In this document: piece by piece, positions 42,129 to 52,346 of the stretch
Position numbering within the stretch: the stretch's first letter is position 1
Layout of the letters: the number at the start of each line of letters is the position of its first letter
Assembly: GCF_014648195.1 (NCBI RefSeq)
Contig: NZ_BMQQ01000006.1
Span: 1-64,000 of the forward strand
DNA length: 64,000 bases
Direction: 5' to 3'
From: Streptomyces purpureus
GTDB taxonomy: Bacteria > Actinomycetota > Actinomycetes > Streptomycetales > Streptomycetaceae
Notes under the pieces: model-generated
Database searches by the model: none
The model's input: only the letters and a program-made list of their open reading frames with translations
Told to the model about the DNA's origin: nothing
Translations under genes and position numbers: made by a program

Positions 42129-43913
42129 GTGACTACTACCGCCTCCCATCACCTCTCACCCGCCTTCCCCGGCCGGGCCCCTTGGGGCACCGCCAACAAG
42201 CTGCGTGCCTGGCAGCAGGGCGCCATGGAGAAGTACATCCAGGAGCAGCCGCGCGACTTCCTCGCGGTGGCGACCCCCGGCGCCGGAAAGACCACCTTCG
42301 CGCTGACCCTCGCCTCCTGGCTGCTGCACCACCACGTCGTGCAGCAGGTCACCGTCGTCGCGCCCACCGAGCACCTCAAGAAGCAGTGGGCCGCCGCGGC
42401 CGCGCGGATCGGGATCAAGCTCGACCCCGACTACAGCGCCGGACCCCTCAGCAAGGAGTACCAAGGCGTCGCCGTCACGTACGCGGGTGTCGGCGTACGG
42501 CCCATGCTGCACCGCAACCGCTGCGAGCAGCGCAAGACGCTCGTCATCCTCGACGAGATCCACCACGCCGGTGACTCCAAGTCCTGGGGCGAGGCCTGCC
42601 TGGAGGCGTTCGACCCAGCCACCCGGCGGCTCGCGCTGACCGGTACGCCCTTCCGGTCCGACACCAACCCCATCCCCTTCGTCACGTACGAAGAGGGCAA
42701 CGACGGCATCCGCCGCTCCTCCGCCGACTACACCTACGGCTACGGCAACGCCCTCGGCGACGGCGTCGTCCGGCCCGTCATCTTCCTCTCCTACAGCGGC
42801 AACATGCGCTGGCGCACCAAGGCCGGTGACGAGGTCGCCGCCCGGCTCGGCGAGCCGATGACCAAGGACGCCATCTCCCAGGCCTGGCGCACCGCCCTCG
42901 ACCCGCGCGGCGACTGGATGCCCAACGTGCTGCGCGCCGCCGACCAGCGGCTGACCGAGGTCAGGAAGGGCATCCCGGACGCCGGCGGGCTGGTCATCGC
43001 CAGTGACCAGGACTCGGCCCGCGCCTACGCCAAACTGATCAGGGAGATCACCGGCACCAAGGCCACCGTCGTCCTCTCCGACGACGTCGGCGCCTCCAAG
43101 CGGATCGACGAGTTCAGCGAGAACGACGACCGCTGGATGGTCGCGGTCCGCATGGTGTCCGAGGGCGTCGACGTGCCCCGCCTCGCCGTCGGCGTGTACG
43201 CCACCACCATCTCCACCCCGCTCTTCTTCGCCCAGGCCGTCGGCCGTTTCGTACGATCCCGCAGGCGCGGCGAGACCGCCTCCGTGTTCCTTCCGACGAT
43301 TCCCAATCTCCTCGGATTCGCCAACGAGATGGAGGTCGAGCGCGACCACGTCCTCGACCGCCCCAAGAAGGACGGCGAGGAGGACCCGTACGCCGAGTCC
43401 GAGAAGGAGATGGCGGAGGCCGAGAAGCAGCAGGACGAGGACACCGGCGAGCAGGACATGCTGCCCTTCGAGGCGCTGGAGTCCGACGCCGTCTTCGACC
43501 GGGTCCTTTACGACGGCGCAGAGTTCGGCATGCAGGCCCACCCGGGCAGCGAGGAGGAGCAGGACTACCTCGGCATCCCCGGCCTCCTCGAACCCGACCA
43601 GGTGCAGCTGCTCCTGCAGAAGCGCCAGGCCAGGCAGATCGCGCACAGCCGCAAGAGGCCCGACTCCGAGGCCGACCTGCTGGAGCTTCCCGCCGAGCGG
43701 CGGCCGGTCGTCTCCCACAAGGAGCTCCTGGAGCTGCGCAAGCAGCTCAACACGATGGTCGGCGCCTACGTCCACCAGAGCGGCAAGCCGCACGGCGTCA
43801 TCCACACCGAGCTGCGCCGTGTCTGCGGCGGTCCGCCGAGCGCGGAGGCGACCGCGGGCCAGATCCGGGAGCGGATCAAAAAGGTCCAGGAGTGGGCGAC
43901 CCGGATGCGGTAG
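42129..43913 (+). CDS. DEAD/DEAH-box SF2 helicase
   Basis: 594 residues from the GTG at 42129. Walker A VATPGAGKTTFAL (~residue 47), DEIHH in VILDEIHHAGD, motif III LTGTPFRSD, and motif VI AQAVGRFVRSRR. The C-terminal ~180 residues are acidic, then basic and helical (EKEMAEAEKQQDEDTGEQ). It resembles type-III-restriction-subunit-like helicases common in actinobacteria. No nuclease or methylase partner is adjacent, so the role is unknown. Confidence 0.88.
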   Translation: MTTTASHHLSPAFPGRAPWGTANKLRAWQQGAMEKYIQEQPRDFLAVATPGAGKTTFALTLASWLLHHHVVQQVTVVAPTEHLKKQWAAAAARIGIKLDPDYSAGPLSKEYQGVAVTYAGVGVRPMLHRNRCEQRKTLVILDEIHHAGDSKSWGEACLEAFDPATRRLALTGTPFRSDTNPIPFVTYEEGNDGIRRSSADYTYGYGNALGDGVVRPVIFLSYSGNMRWRTKAGDEVAARLGEPMTKDAISQAWRTALDPRGDWMPNVLRAADQRLTEVRKGIPDAGGLVIASDQDSARAYAKLIREITGTKATVVLSDDVGASKRIDEFSENDDRWMVAVRMVSEGVDVPRLAVGVYATTISTPLFFAQAVGRFVRSRRRGETASVFLPTIPNLLGFANEMEVERDHVLDRPKKDGEEDPYAESEKEMAEAEKQQDEDTGEQDMLPFEALESDAVFDRVLYDGAEFGMQAHPGSEEEQDYLGIPGLLEPDQVQLLLQKRQARQIAHSRKRPDSEADLLELPAERRPVVSHKELLELRKQLNTMVGAYVHQSGKPHGVIHTELRRVCGGPPSAEATAGQIRERIKKVQEWATRMR

Positions 43914-44261
43914 CCGGACCCCGCGGGGTCCAGCGGGGGGCGTGGGGAGGGGTGTATAGGGGGCGTACGAGCGGGCCACGGACATAGTTCGTCTTGACCT
44001 CCAAAGCCGCACGTCGGAGCGGAGGACACCCCTAACGGGGATCAAGGCCTCATGGACGCCCGGATTCTGGACGAGGGCTTCCGCTGAGCGGAGCCGGTCG
44101 CTACTGTCCCCCGCAACATGCACGCCCCGTGGCAGCGCCGCCGCGGAGCGCAGCCGGTGTGCCATGGCCTGCCGGCGGCCTCTCCGTGCGTCGCCGCTTG
44201 GGACCGGTGTCGCAACCCCGTGAGAGTGTCCGCCGTCACTCACTCCGAAGGAGGGGGCGTC
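43914..44261 (+). other. 348-nt spacer between the helicase and the IclR gene
   Basis: No strong gene. The IclR frame extends back to an ATG at 44118, which would add 48 Cys/Arg-rich residues not typical of IclR. The promoter of the IclR gene is expected here, with lower GC near 43980-44000 (ACATAGTTCGTCTTGAC). Confidence 0.4.
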
Positions 44262-44906
44262 GTGACCGCGGAGACTTCCCAGACGCTCGACCGGGGCCTC
44301 AGGGTCCTGAAACTGCTTGCCGACACCGACCACGGGCTGACCGTCACCGAGTTGTCCAACAAACTCGGCGTCAACCGGACCGTCGTCTACCGTCTGCTCG
44401 CCACACTCGAACAGCACGCCCTCGTCCGCCGCGACCTGGGCGGCCGTGCCCGGGTGGGACTCGGCGTGCTCAGGCTCGGCCGCCAGGTCCACCCGCTCGT
44501 ACGGGAGGCGGCGCTGCCCGCGCTGCGCTCGCTCGCCGAGGACATAGGCGCCACGGCCCACCTGACCCTGGTGGACGGCGCCGAGGCGCTGGCCGTCGCG
44601 GTCGTGGAGCCGACCTGGACCGACTACCACGTCGCCTACCGCGCCGGGTTCCGCCACCCGCTGGACCGGGGCGCGGCCGGCCGGGCGATCCTCTCCGCCC
44701 GCCAGGCCGGCGGCCTGGGCGACCCCGGCTTCACCCTCACCCACGGCGAACTGGAGGCGGGCGCGAGCGGGGCGGCCGCGCCGCTGATCGGCGTCACCGG
44801 CATCGAGGGCAGCGTCGGAGTGGTCATGCTCGCGGACGCCATCCCCGAACGGGTCGGCCCCCGCGTCCTGGACGCGGCCCGAGAGGTGGCGGACGCGCTG
44901 CGCTAG
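44262..44906 (+). CDS. IclR-family transcriptional regulator (HpdR candidate)
   Basis: 214 residues from the GTG at 44262 behind GGAGGGGG; a little short for IclR (about 240-260). The winged HTH is clear (LDRGLRVLKLLADTDHGLTV, ELSNKLGVNRTVVYRLLATL), followed by the IclR effector domain (RHPLDRGAAGRAILSARQAG). From memory, S. coelicolor has an IclR repressor HpdR close to hppD; this gene sits 3 kb from hpd. The identity needs a homology check, so no symbol is given. Confidence 0.8.
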   Translation: MTAETSQTLDRGLRVLKLLADTDHGLTVTELSNKLGVNRTVVYRLLATLEQHALVRRDLGGRARVGLGVLRLGRQVHPLVREAALPALRSLAEDIGATAHLTLVDGAEALAVAVVEPTWTDYHVAYRAGFRHPLDRGAAGRAILSARQAGGLGDPGFTLTHGELEAGASGAAAPLIGVTGIEGSVGVVMLADAIPERVGPRVLDAAREVADALR

Positions 44907-44947
44907 CGAGCCGCCTCGCCGACCCTTGGCGGGTCTGGGGGAGTGGC

Positions 44948-45352
44948 TGTTGGCCGGTGCGGGGCGCGTCCTCGTACGCTCCGCGGCCCTGGCGGATGCG
45001 GTGTGCGATCCCTCGTACGCCCGCGGGCGCTCGGCCGGTCCGGGGCGAGCCGTCGTCTGCTCCGCAGGTCCTGGCGGATGCCGGGTGCGCCCTCGCACGC
45101 TCCCCAGCCCCTGGCGGATGCGGGGGCGCGCCGTCGTACGCCCCACAGTCCCTTAGCGGGTCCCGGGGTTAGCCGTCGTACGCCTGCGGGCCCAGGCGGA
45201 TGCCGGGTGCGCCCTCGCACGCTCCGCAGCCCCTGGCGGATGCGGGGGCGCGCCGTCGTACGCCCCGCCGACCCCTGGCCGGTCCCGGGTGAGCCGTCGT
45301 ACGCCCGCGGGCGCTCGGCCGGTCCCGGGCGAGCCCGTCGTGCGCCCCGCCG
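44948..45352. repeat. About ten degenerate 40-bp tandem repeats
   Basis: The whole spacer between the IclR gene and the Lon-like protease is made of ~40-bp units near CCCTGGCGGATGCGGGGGCG followed by CGCCGTCGTACGCCCCGCAG. Units differ by 10-30%. A three-unit block recurs at 122-nt distance (GGCGGATGCCGGGTGCGCCC at 45073 and 45195), and CGCCCGCGGGCGCTCGGCCG recurs at ~283 nt (seven units). This implies growth by block duplication. Confidence 0.85.
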
Positions 45353-45376
45353 GTGGCCGGCCGATACATTGGCCGG

Positions 45377-46174
45377 GTGCTCTCCCGTCTCGGCCACCTC
45401 ACCCGTACCCGCGCGCTGCTGCTCTGCGCGCTGCCCCTCGTCGCGCTGATGCTCGTCGTCGGGGTGGCGCCGCTGCCGTACTCCGTGGCGCAGCCCGGTC
45501 CCACCGCGGACGTGCTCGGCACGGACGAGGGGAAGCCGGTGATCACGATCTCCGGGGCACAGACGCGGCCGACGAGCGGGCAGCTGCGGATGACGACCAT
45601 CGTGGCGACCGGACCGTCCGCCGACATCGGACTCGGGCAGGTCGTGGACGGATGGTTCCGTACGGACCGGGCCGTGCTGCCCCGCAACTCCGTCTACCCC
45701 GCCGGGAAGTCCGACGCCGAGGTCGCGAGGCACAACCTGGAGCAGATGACCGAGTCGCAGGACGTGGCCGTGCGGGCCGCCCTCGGCTACCTCGGCAAGG
45801 ACCCGAAGCAGGTAAAGGTCACCCTGCACCTCGCCGACGTCGGCGGCCCGAGCGCCGGGCTGCTGTTCTCGCTCGGCATCGTCGACAAGCTCCAGGGCGC
45901 CGGCGCCGGCAAGGACCTCACCGGCGGGAAGACCATCGCCGGTACGGGCACGATCGAGGCGGACGGAACGGTCGGCGCGGTCGGCGGGGTCTCCCTGAAG
46001 ACCCAGGCGGCCGGACGGGACGGGGCCACCGTCTTCCTCGTACCGAAGGCGGAGTGCGGGGACGCCCAGTCCGAACTGCCCAAGGGCATGCGGCTCATCC
46101 CGGTCTCCACCCTCAAGGACGCGGTCTCCTCCCTCCGCGCCCTCGGCGAGGGCGGCCCGGTCCCCAGCTGCTGA
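45377..46174 (+). CDS. Lon-like (YlbL/S16) membrane protease
   Basis: 265 residues. Signal anchor ALLLCALPLVALMLVVGVAP, then the extracytoplasmic Lon-like domain with catalytic Ser in VGGPSAGLLFSLGI and Lys in VGGVSLKTQAA. The PDZ domain found in many YlbL proteins is absent or not recognisable. I chose the GTG at 45377, which follows a -10-like TACATT by 9 nt and may be leaderless. A GTG at 45353 lies against the repeat array and has no ribosome site. It likely processes membrane or secreted proteins. Confidence 0.8.
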   Translation: MLSRLGHLTRTRALLLCALPLVALMLVVGVAPLPYSVAQPGPTADVLGTDEGKPVITISGAQTRPTSGQLRMTTIVATGPSADIGLGQVVDGWFRTDRAVLPRNSVYPAGKSDAEVARHNLEQMTESQDVAVRAALGYLGKDPKQVKVTLHLADVGGPSAGLLFSLGIVDKLQGAGAGKDLTGGKTIAGTGTIEADGTVGAVGGVSLKTQAAGRDGATVFLVPKAECGDAQSELPKGMRLIPVSTLKDAVSSLRALGEGGPVPSC

Positions 46175-46190
46175 GGCCTTGCTGACGAGG

Positions 46191-46406
46191 TCAGACGGCC
46201 GTCGGGTGGACCGTCCGAGGCTGAGGGGCGGCCAGGCGCAGCCCCAGCTCGACCAGTGCCCAGCCCACCTGGGCCCGTACGGCATGGGCGGCCCGCGCCG
46301 CGCGCGCCTCGCTGGACCGGTGGGGGAGCAGCGCGGCGGCCGCCGCCTCATGGCGCAGCTCGGTGGAGCGCAGTTCGTGCATCCGCAGGTGGATGTCCGC
46401 GTGCAT
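46191..46406 (-). CDS. Small hypothetical protein downstream of the ArsR-type gene
   Basis: 71 residues, Ala/Arg/His rich, mostly helical (HAAHAVRAQVGWALVELGL-like segment near the end). No known domain is recognised. It lies 48 nt downstream of the ArsR-type regulator on the same strand and converges with the Lon-like gene, so co-transcription with the regulator is likely. Confidence 0.55.
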   Translation of the reverse strand: MHADIHLRMHELRSTELRHEAAAAALLPHRSSEARAARAAHAVRAQVGWALVELGLRLAAPQPRTVHPTAV

Positions 46407-46454
46407 GGCGGGTGTCCCTTCGGTCGTCTGGGTCGTGTCGGTCGTCTCGGTCGG

Positions 46455-47081
46455 TCAGGCGTTGCGCTGGGGGAACGCGTGCAGATGGACGCGGACGCGC
46501 TCGGCGTCGCCGGGCTCGGCGAACGCGTAGCTCCGGATCAGGGCGTGCAGCTTCTGGTCCAGTTCGCGTAGCTGCTCCGGGGTGACGTGCAGGGTGAAGT
46601 CGCTCAGGTCGGACGCGGCGACCCACTCGTCGGACCAGTCGGCCCGGGTGCCGATCCAGGTCGAGAGCTCCTGGCTGTGGATGGTCGCGATCTCGTGCAG
46701 ATAGACGTCGGCCGCGCCGCGGGTCTCCGGGTCGGCGTCCCGGAGTGCCGACTCGTCGAAGGTGGTGCCCTGCTGGGCCGCCTGCCACCAGCGCTCCCGG
46801 CCCTTGCCGCGCTCCGGGGCGTCCTCGACGAACCCGTGCGCGGCGAGCTGCCGCAGGTGGTAGCTGGTGGCTCCGCTGGACTCGCCCAGACGGTCGGCGA
46901 GCTGCGAGGCGGTGGCGGGGCCGTGCCGCCGCAGGGCCTGGAGCAGGCGGATACGGAGCGGATGGGCGAGGCCGCGCAGGGACCGCGGGTCGAGCGCGCG
47001 CTCCACGCGCTTGGGTGCGTCCGGCGCCGGTGACTGGGGATCGGACTCGGCGGACTCGGGAGAGGTCTCGGGCTCGGGCAT
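46455..47081 (-). CDS. ArsR-type winged-helix transcriptional regulator
   Basis: 208 residues. After a Pro/Ser/Glu-rich N-terminus, the winged HTH reads LRGLAHPLRIRLLQALRRHG, ATASQLADRLGESSGATSYH, LRQLAAHGFVEDAPERGKG. The C-terminal half is helical and unlike metal-sensing ArsR, with no Cys-rich metal site. A 23-bp perfect inverted repeat ends 13 nt upstream of its start and is probably its own operator. Confidence 0.88.
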   Translation of the reverse strand: MPEPETSPESAESDPQSPAPDAPKRVERALDPRSLRGLAHPLRIRLLQALRRHGPATASQLADRLGESSGATSYHLRQLAAHGFVEDAPERGKGRERWWQAAQQGTTFDESALRDADPETRGAADVYLHEIATIHSQELSTWIGTRADWSDEWVAASDLSDFTLHVTPEQLRELDQKLHALIRSYAFAEPGDAERVRVHLHAFPQRNA

Positions 47082-47093
47082 GCTTCGACTCTA

Positions 47094-47147
47094 GGCGTGC
47101 AAAGGAGTCCTTGCAAGTACTTCTTTGCAAGGACTCCTTTGCACGCC
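47094..47147. promoter_or_regulatory. 23-bp perfect inverted repeat, probable ArsR-type operator
   Basis: Arms 47094-47116 and 47125-47147 are perfect complements with an 8-nt centre. Each arm holds its own palindrome (GCAAAGGAGTCCTTGC and GCAAGGACTCCTTTGC), so the site looks like two tandem operators. It is 13 nt before the regulator's start codon on the minus strand and 14 nt past the stop of the Lrp gene, so it could also act as a terminator for Lrp. Confidence 0.7.
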
Positions 47148-47161
47148 GCCCCGGGGGTCCG

Positions 47162-47638
47162 CTACGGCTCCTCGTCCCGCGCCGCCTGTTCCACCAGCGG
47201 GATGATCCTGAGCGGTACGGGGTTCTCCATCACGATCGCCGTCGACGCGCGCACGATCCCGTCGAAGCCGACCACCCGGTCGATCACCCGCTGGAGGTCG
47301 GCGTTCGAGCGGGCGACCAGGCGGCAGAGCATGTCGCCGTGGCCGGTGGTCGTGTGCAGCTCCAGGACCTCCGGCACGGTCGCCAGGTGGGCGCGGATGT
47401 CCCCGCCCTGGCCCTGCTTGATCTCCAGGGTGGCGAACGCGGTCACGGGGTATCCCAGCGCGGCCGGGTCGACGTCCGGGCCGAAGCCGCGGATCACGCC
47501 GTTCGATTGGAGGCGGTCCAGCCGCGCCTGGACCGTGCCCCTGGCCACGCCGAGGCGGCGGGAGGCCTCCAGGACCCCGATCCGCGGCTCCCGTGCCAGC
47601 AGCACGATGAGACGGCCGTCCAGATGATCGATCCCCAT
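47162..47638 (-). CDS. Lrp/AsnC-family regulator (HpdA candidate)
   Basis: 158 residues from the ATG at 47636-47638, behind AGGAG. N-terminal HTH (HLDGRLIVLLAREPRIGVLE, RRLGVARGTVQARLDRLQSN) and a RAM effector domain (TAFATLEIKQGQGGDIRAHL). Divergent from hpd with 121 nt between starts. From memory, the S. coelicolor gene in this position, HpdA, activates hppD and responds to 4-hydroxyphenylpyruvate. Confidence 0.88.
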   Translation of the reverse strand: MGIDHLDGRLIVLLAREPRIGVLEASRRLGVARGTVQARLDRLQSNGVIRGFGPDVDPAALGYPVTAFATLEIKQGQGGDIRAHLATVPEVLELHTTTGHGDMLCRLVARSNADLQRVIDRVVGFDGIVRASTAIVMENPVPLRIIPLVEQAARDEEP

Positions 47639-47714
47639 GACGGACTCCTGATGGTCACCATGTACAGATAGCCCGGCCATACTGGCCGCTGCCTATGCAG
47701 ATTGCCCAGACTAA

Positions 47715-48905
<1,191 letters not shown>

Positions 48906-49181
48906 CCCGCAGAACCCGTGGGTCCGGCACCGCAACGGGGGGCCGGGCCCGCGGTCGCGGCCGGGCCGCGCGTGCCGCGTTCGACTGCCGCCCGTCGGCC
49001 GCAGGCAGCGTGGGCGGGGCCCGTCCGGCGGGCACACGGCGGCGCGGACGGGTGGTCGCGTCGGCTGCCGCCCACGGCCGCTCGGCGGCCGCAGGCAGCG
49101 TGGGCCGAGCCCGTCCGCCGGGCACACGGCCGCGCGGCAAGCGCCAACGCGCCGCCCGCCGTGCCGCCCGCCCCCGCCCCG
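48906..49181. repeat. Spacer with two copies of a ~65-bp direct repeat
   Basis: After hpd, CGGCCGCAGGCAGCGTGGGC with flanks occurs twice (~48986-49047 and ~49065-49137), sharing CCCGTCCGxCGGGCACACGGC. No gene was recognised here. It lies between the convergent hpd and TPR genes. Confidence 0.65.
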
Positions 49182-50840
49182 TCAGTCCGTCCGCGTGGAC
49201 GCCGACGATGCCGAGGACGTCGACGACGAAGCCGCCCCGGCGGACGAGGCCGACGCAGACGACGACCCCGTTCCCGACGTCCACCCCGCCCCCGATGTCG
49301 ACGCCCTCGGCGTCGAGCCGGAGGCCGACGACGGCGACGACGCCGTCCTGGGGCCGGCCGTCCGGCCGGAGGGCGGCTCGACCGAGCCGCGGCGCTGGCC
49401 GGGCGGCTTGCCCGTCTCCCGGGCCGGCTGTCGCTCGGTCGCCGGTGGCTTCGGGTACATCTGGCGCGGGCCGCCCTCCGGCGGGTCGCCCAGCGAGGAC
49501 AGGGACTCCTTCGCCCGCGGCGCCAGCAGCGGCGAGAAGTGCGGATTGATCCGCAGCGCCTCACCGATGTGGCGGCGCGCCGCCCCGTACTCGCCGAGCG
49601 CACGCTCGACCTCCCCGCGGTGGTACGTGAACAGCGCGCTGCGCACCCCGCTCTCCGTCGCCCGCTTCGCGAACTCCAGCGCCTGCCGCGGCTCGCCCGC
49701 CTTCAGCAGCGCCCATCCGAGCGCGTCGGCCACCTCCACCGAACGGTGCTTGGCCCACAGGGTCCGCAGCCGCACCACGGCCGCCTCCGGATCGCCGTGG
49801 TCCGCCTCGAACCGGCCGAGGACCAGCGTGTCGTCGGCCCCGCCCGGGTTCCCCCGCCGCTGCCGGTCGTGCAGCACCGCGTACCGTTCCTGCGCGTCAG
49901 TGTCGAGCCCCAGCGACTCGTACAACTCCCCGGACTCCAGGGCGTACGACGCCAGCGGGAGCGCCCGCAGCGCGGCCTCGTAGTCGCGGAACGCCTCGTC
50001 CGTACGCCCCAGCGCCCCCAGTGCCCGGGCCCGGCCCGCCAGCGACGGGCCGTGGCCCGGCAGCAGCCGCAGCGCCGCGTCGTAGTTGTCGACCGCCTCG
50101 GCCAAATCGCCGCGCTCCCAGGCCAGTTCCCCCAGCCGGTGCAGGCATGCCGCCTTCTCGGCCGGGGTCGCCGCGCGCGCCACGGCCTCCGCAGCGGTGG
50201 CCGCCGCGTCCTCGCGCCAGCCCCGGTCCCGGTACGACTGCGCCGTCCGGGCCAGCACCGGTGACCCGGTGCGCAGCTTCCCCAGCTGCTCCACGGCCTC
50301 CCGCGCCGCCTTGTAGTTGCCCAGGCCGTTGTACGCCTCGAACAGCACCGGATACGCCGTCCACCGCTTCGGCTTCAACCGACGCGCCTGCTCCCCCCAC
50401 CGCCACGCCGTCATGTAGTCGCCGCGCGCGTTGGCCAGCGCCCCGAGCCCCACCTGCGCGTCCACGTTCCCCTCCTCGGCCGGGAGCGCCGCCAGGGACC
50501 GGCGCAGCGCCCACTCCGCCCGCCGGAAACTCGCCGGTTCCCCGACGCGGGTGCCGCGCTCGGTGTACGCCGCGCCAAGCACCGCCCAGGACTCCTCGTC
50601 CTTGGGGTGCTTACTCAGCCACTTCTCCCGGTCGTCGATGAGCGCGGCCAGATCCGGCAGCGTCGCCTGCGCCCCGGAGGCCACCGCCGTCATCGCCCGC
50701 GCGGCCGGCCCCGGCGCCGGCGCGGGCACGTCCTGCACCATTCCGGGCACGAACATCAGAGCCGACCCCACCAGCACCGCGCCCGCCACCGAAACCAGGA
50801 CCGTCCTTGTGACCGTTTCCGTCTTCATGGCGCTCTTCAT
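49182..50840 (-). CDS. TPR-repeat protein with N-terminal membrane anchor
   Basis: 552 residues. N-terminal anchor TVLVSVAGAVLVGSALMFVP, then many tetratricopeptide repeats (WAVLGAAYTERGTRVGEPAS; DMTAWRWGE-like; LGELAWERGDLAEAVDNYDA; ALGWALLKAGEPRQALEFAK). The C-terminal ~90 residues are Ser/Thr/Ala/Gly/Pro low complexity. TPRs bind partner proteins, and the anchor puts them outside or at the membrane. Start taken as ATG 50838-50840; ATG 50828 is also possible. Confidence 0.8.
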   Translation of the reverse strand: MKSAMKTETVTRTVLVSVAGAVLVGSALMFVPGMVQDVPAPAPGPAARAMTAVASGAQATLPDLAALIDDREKWLSKHPKDEESWAVLGAAYTERGTRVGEPASFRRAEWALRRSLAALPAEEGNVDAQVGLGALANARGDYMTAWRWGEQARRLKPKRWTAYPVLFEAYNGLGNYKAAREAVEQLGKLRTGSPVLARTAQSYRDRGWREDAAATAAEAVARAATPAEKAACLHRLGELAWERGDLAEAVDNYDAALRLLPGHGPSLAGRARALGALGRTDEAFRDYEAALRALPLASYALESGELYESLGLDTDAQERYAVLHDRQRRGNPGGADDTLVLGRFEADHGDPEAAVVRLRTLWAKHRSVEVADALGWALLKAGEPRQALEFAKRATESGVRSALFTYHRGEVERALGEYGAARRHIGEALRINPHFSPLLAPRAKESLSSLGDPPEGGPRQMYPKPPATERQPARETGKPPGQRRGSVEPPSGRTAGPRTASSPSSASGSTPRASTSGAGWTSGTGSSSASASSAGAASSSTSSASSASTRTD

Positions 50841-50949
50841 GGCGCTCACTGTGCGTCGGTACGAAGACCACACGAAGGCCACACTCCGCCCGGTGAAGCG
50901 GATCGGCCGACGGGTTCACACCGATGGCCCCCGGTGCCAGGCTGGGATC

Positions 50950-52329
50950 ATGGACGATCTCCTGGCACAGCTCCACGATCGGCTCCGTGCGGGCCTCCCG
51001 GCCGAAGCCCTCATCACCGACCCGGACGTCACCGCTTCGTACGCCCACGACATGGCGAGCTTCTGCGCGGCGGGCACCCCCGCCGTCGTGGTCCTCCCGC
51101 GCACCGTCGAGCAGGTCCAGCACGTCATGCGCACCGCCACCGCGCTGCGCGTCCCGGTCGTCCCGCAGGGCGCCCGCACCGGCCTGTCCGGCGCCGCCAA
51201 CGCCTCCGACGGCTGCATCGTGCTCTCGCTCACCAAGATGGACCGGATCCTGGAGATCAGCCCGGTCGACCGGATCGCCGTGGTCGAACCGGGCGTCGTC
51301 AACGCCGTCCTCTCGCGCGCCGTCGGCGAACACGGCCTCTACTACCCGCCGGACCCCTCCAGCTGGGAGACCTGCACGATCGGCGGGAACATCGGGACCG
51401 CCTCCGGCGGCCTGTGCTGCGTCAAGTACGGCGTCACCGCCGAGTACGTCCTCGGGCTCGACGTCGTCCTCGCCGACGGCCGGCTGATGTCCACCGGCCG
51501 CCGCACCGCCAAGGGCGTCGCCGGCTACGACCTCACCCGGCTCTTCGTCGGTTCCGAAGGCAGCCTCGGCATCGTTGTCAAAGCGGTGCTGGCGCTGCGC
51601 CCCAAGCCGCCCCGACAGCTCGTGCTCGCCGCCGAGTTCCCCTCCGCGGCCACCGCCTGCGACGCCATTTGCGCGATCATGGAACGCGGTCACACGCCCT
51701 CACTCCTCGAACTGATGGACCGCACCACCATCCGCGCGGTCAACCAACTCGCCCACATGGGCCTGCCCGACACCACCGAGGCGCTGCTGCTCGCCGCCTT
51801 CGACACCCCGGACCCGACCGCCGACCTGCTCGCCGTCGGCGAGCTCTGCACCGCCCACGGAGCCACCCAGGTCGTCCCCGCCGAGGACGCGGCGGAGTCC
51901 GAACTGCTCCTCCAGGCGCGTCGGTTGTCGCTCACCGCGCTGGAGACCCTGAAACCCGCCACCATGATCGACGACGTCTGCGTCCCCCGCTCCCAGCTCG
52001 CCGACATGATCGAGGGCACGTCCGCCGTCGCCGAGAAGTACGACCTCACCATCGGCCTGTGCGCCCACGCCGGCGACGGCAACACCCATCCCGTCGTCTG
52101 CTTCGACCACCACGACCCCGACGAGTCACGGCGCGCCCGCGAATCCTTCGACGAGATCATGGCCCTCGGTCTGGAACTCGGCGGGACCATCACCGGCGAA
52201 CACGGCGTCGGTGTCCTGAAGAAGGAGTGGCTCGCCCGCGAACTCGGGCCCGTAGGGCTCGAACTCCAACGCGGCATCAAGCAGACCTTCGACCCGCTCG
52301 GGATCCTCAACCCCGGCAAACTCTTCTGA
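50950..52329 (+). CDS. FAD-linked oxidase (glycolate/D-lactate dehydrogenase, GlcD-like)
   Basis: 459 residues. FAD-binding type 4 domain: VVLPRTVEQVQHVMRTATAL, VPQGARTGLSGAAN, DPSSWETCTIGGNIGTASGG, GRRTAKGVAGYDLTRLFVGS. The C-terminal cap ends GTITGEHGVGVLKKEWLARE, ILNPGKLF, typical of GlcD/D-lactate dehydrogenases. It oxidises 2-hydroxyacids. The start is ATG 50950. No Fe-S (GlcF) partner gene is next to it. It converges with ssgG. Confidence 0.92.
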   Translation: MDDLLAQLHDRLRAGLPAEALITDPDVTASYAHDMASFCAAGTPAVVVLPRTVEQVQHVMRTATALRVPVVPQGARTGLSGAANASDGCIVLSLTKMDRILEISPVDRIAVVEPGVVNAVLSRAVGEHGLYYPPDPSSWETCTIGGNIGTASGGLCCVKYGVTAEYVLGLDVVLADGRLMSTGRRTAKGVAGYDLTRLFVGSEGSLGIVVKAVLALRPKPPRQLVLAAEFPSAATACDAICAIMERGHTPSLLELMDRTTIRAVNQLAHMGLPDTTEALLLAAFDTPDPTADLLAVGELCTAHGATQVVPAEDAAESELLLQARRLSLTALETLKPATMIDDVCVPRSQLADMIEGTSAVAEKYDLTIGLCAHAGDGNTHPVVCFDHHDPDESRRARESFDEIMALGLELGGTITGEHGVGVLKKEWLARELGPVGLELQRGIKQTFDPLGILNPGKLF

Positions 52330-52346
52330 CTCACCGCCCGCGGCCG

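Noticed and set aside
44948..45352. CRISPR array
   Set aside because: Units are contiguous, diverged and have no unique spacers of constant length; no cas genes nearby.
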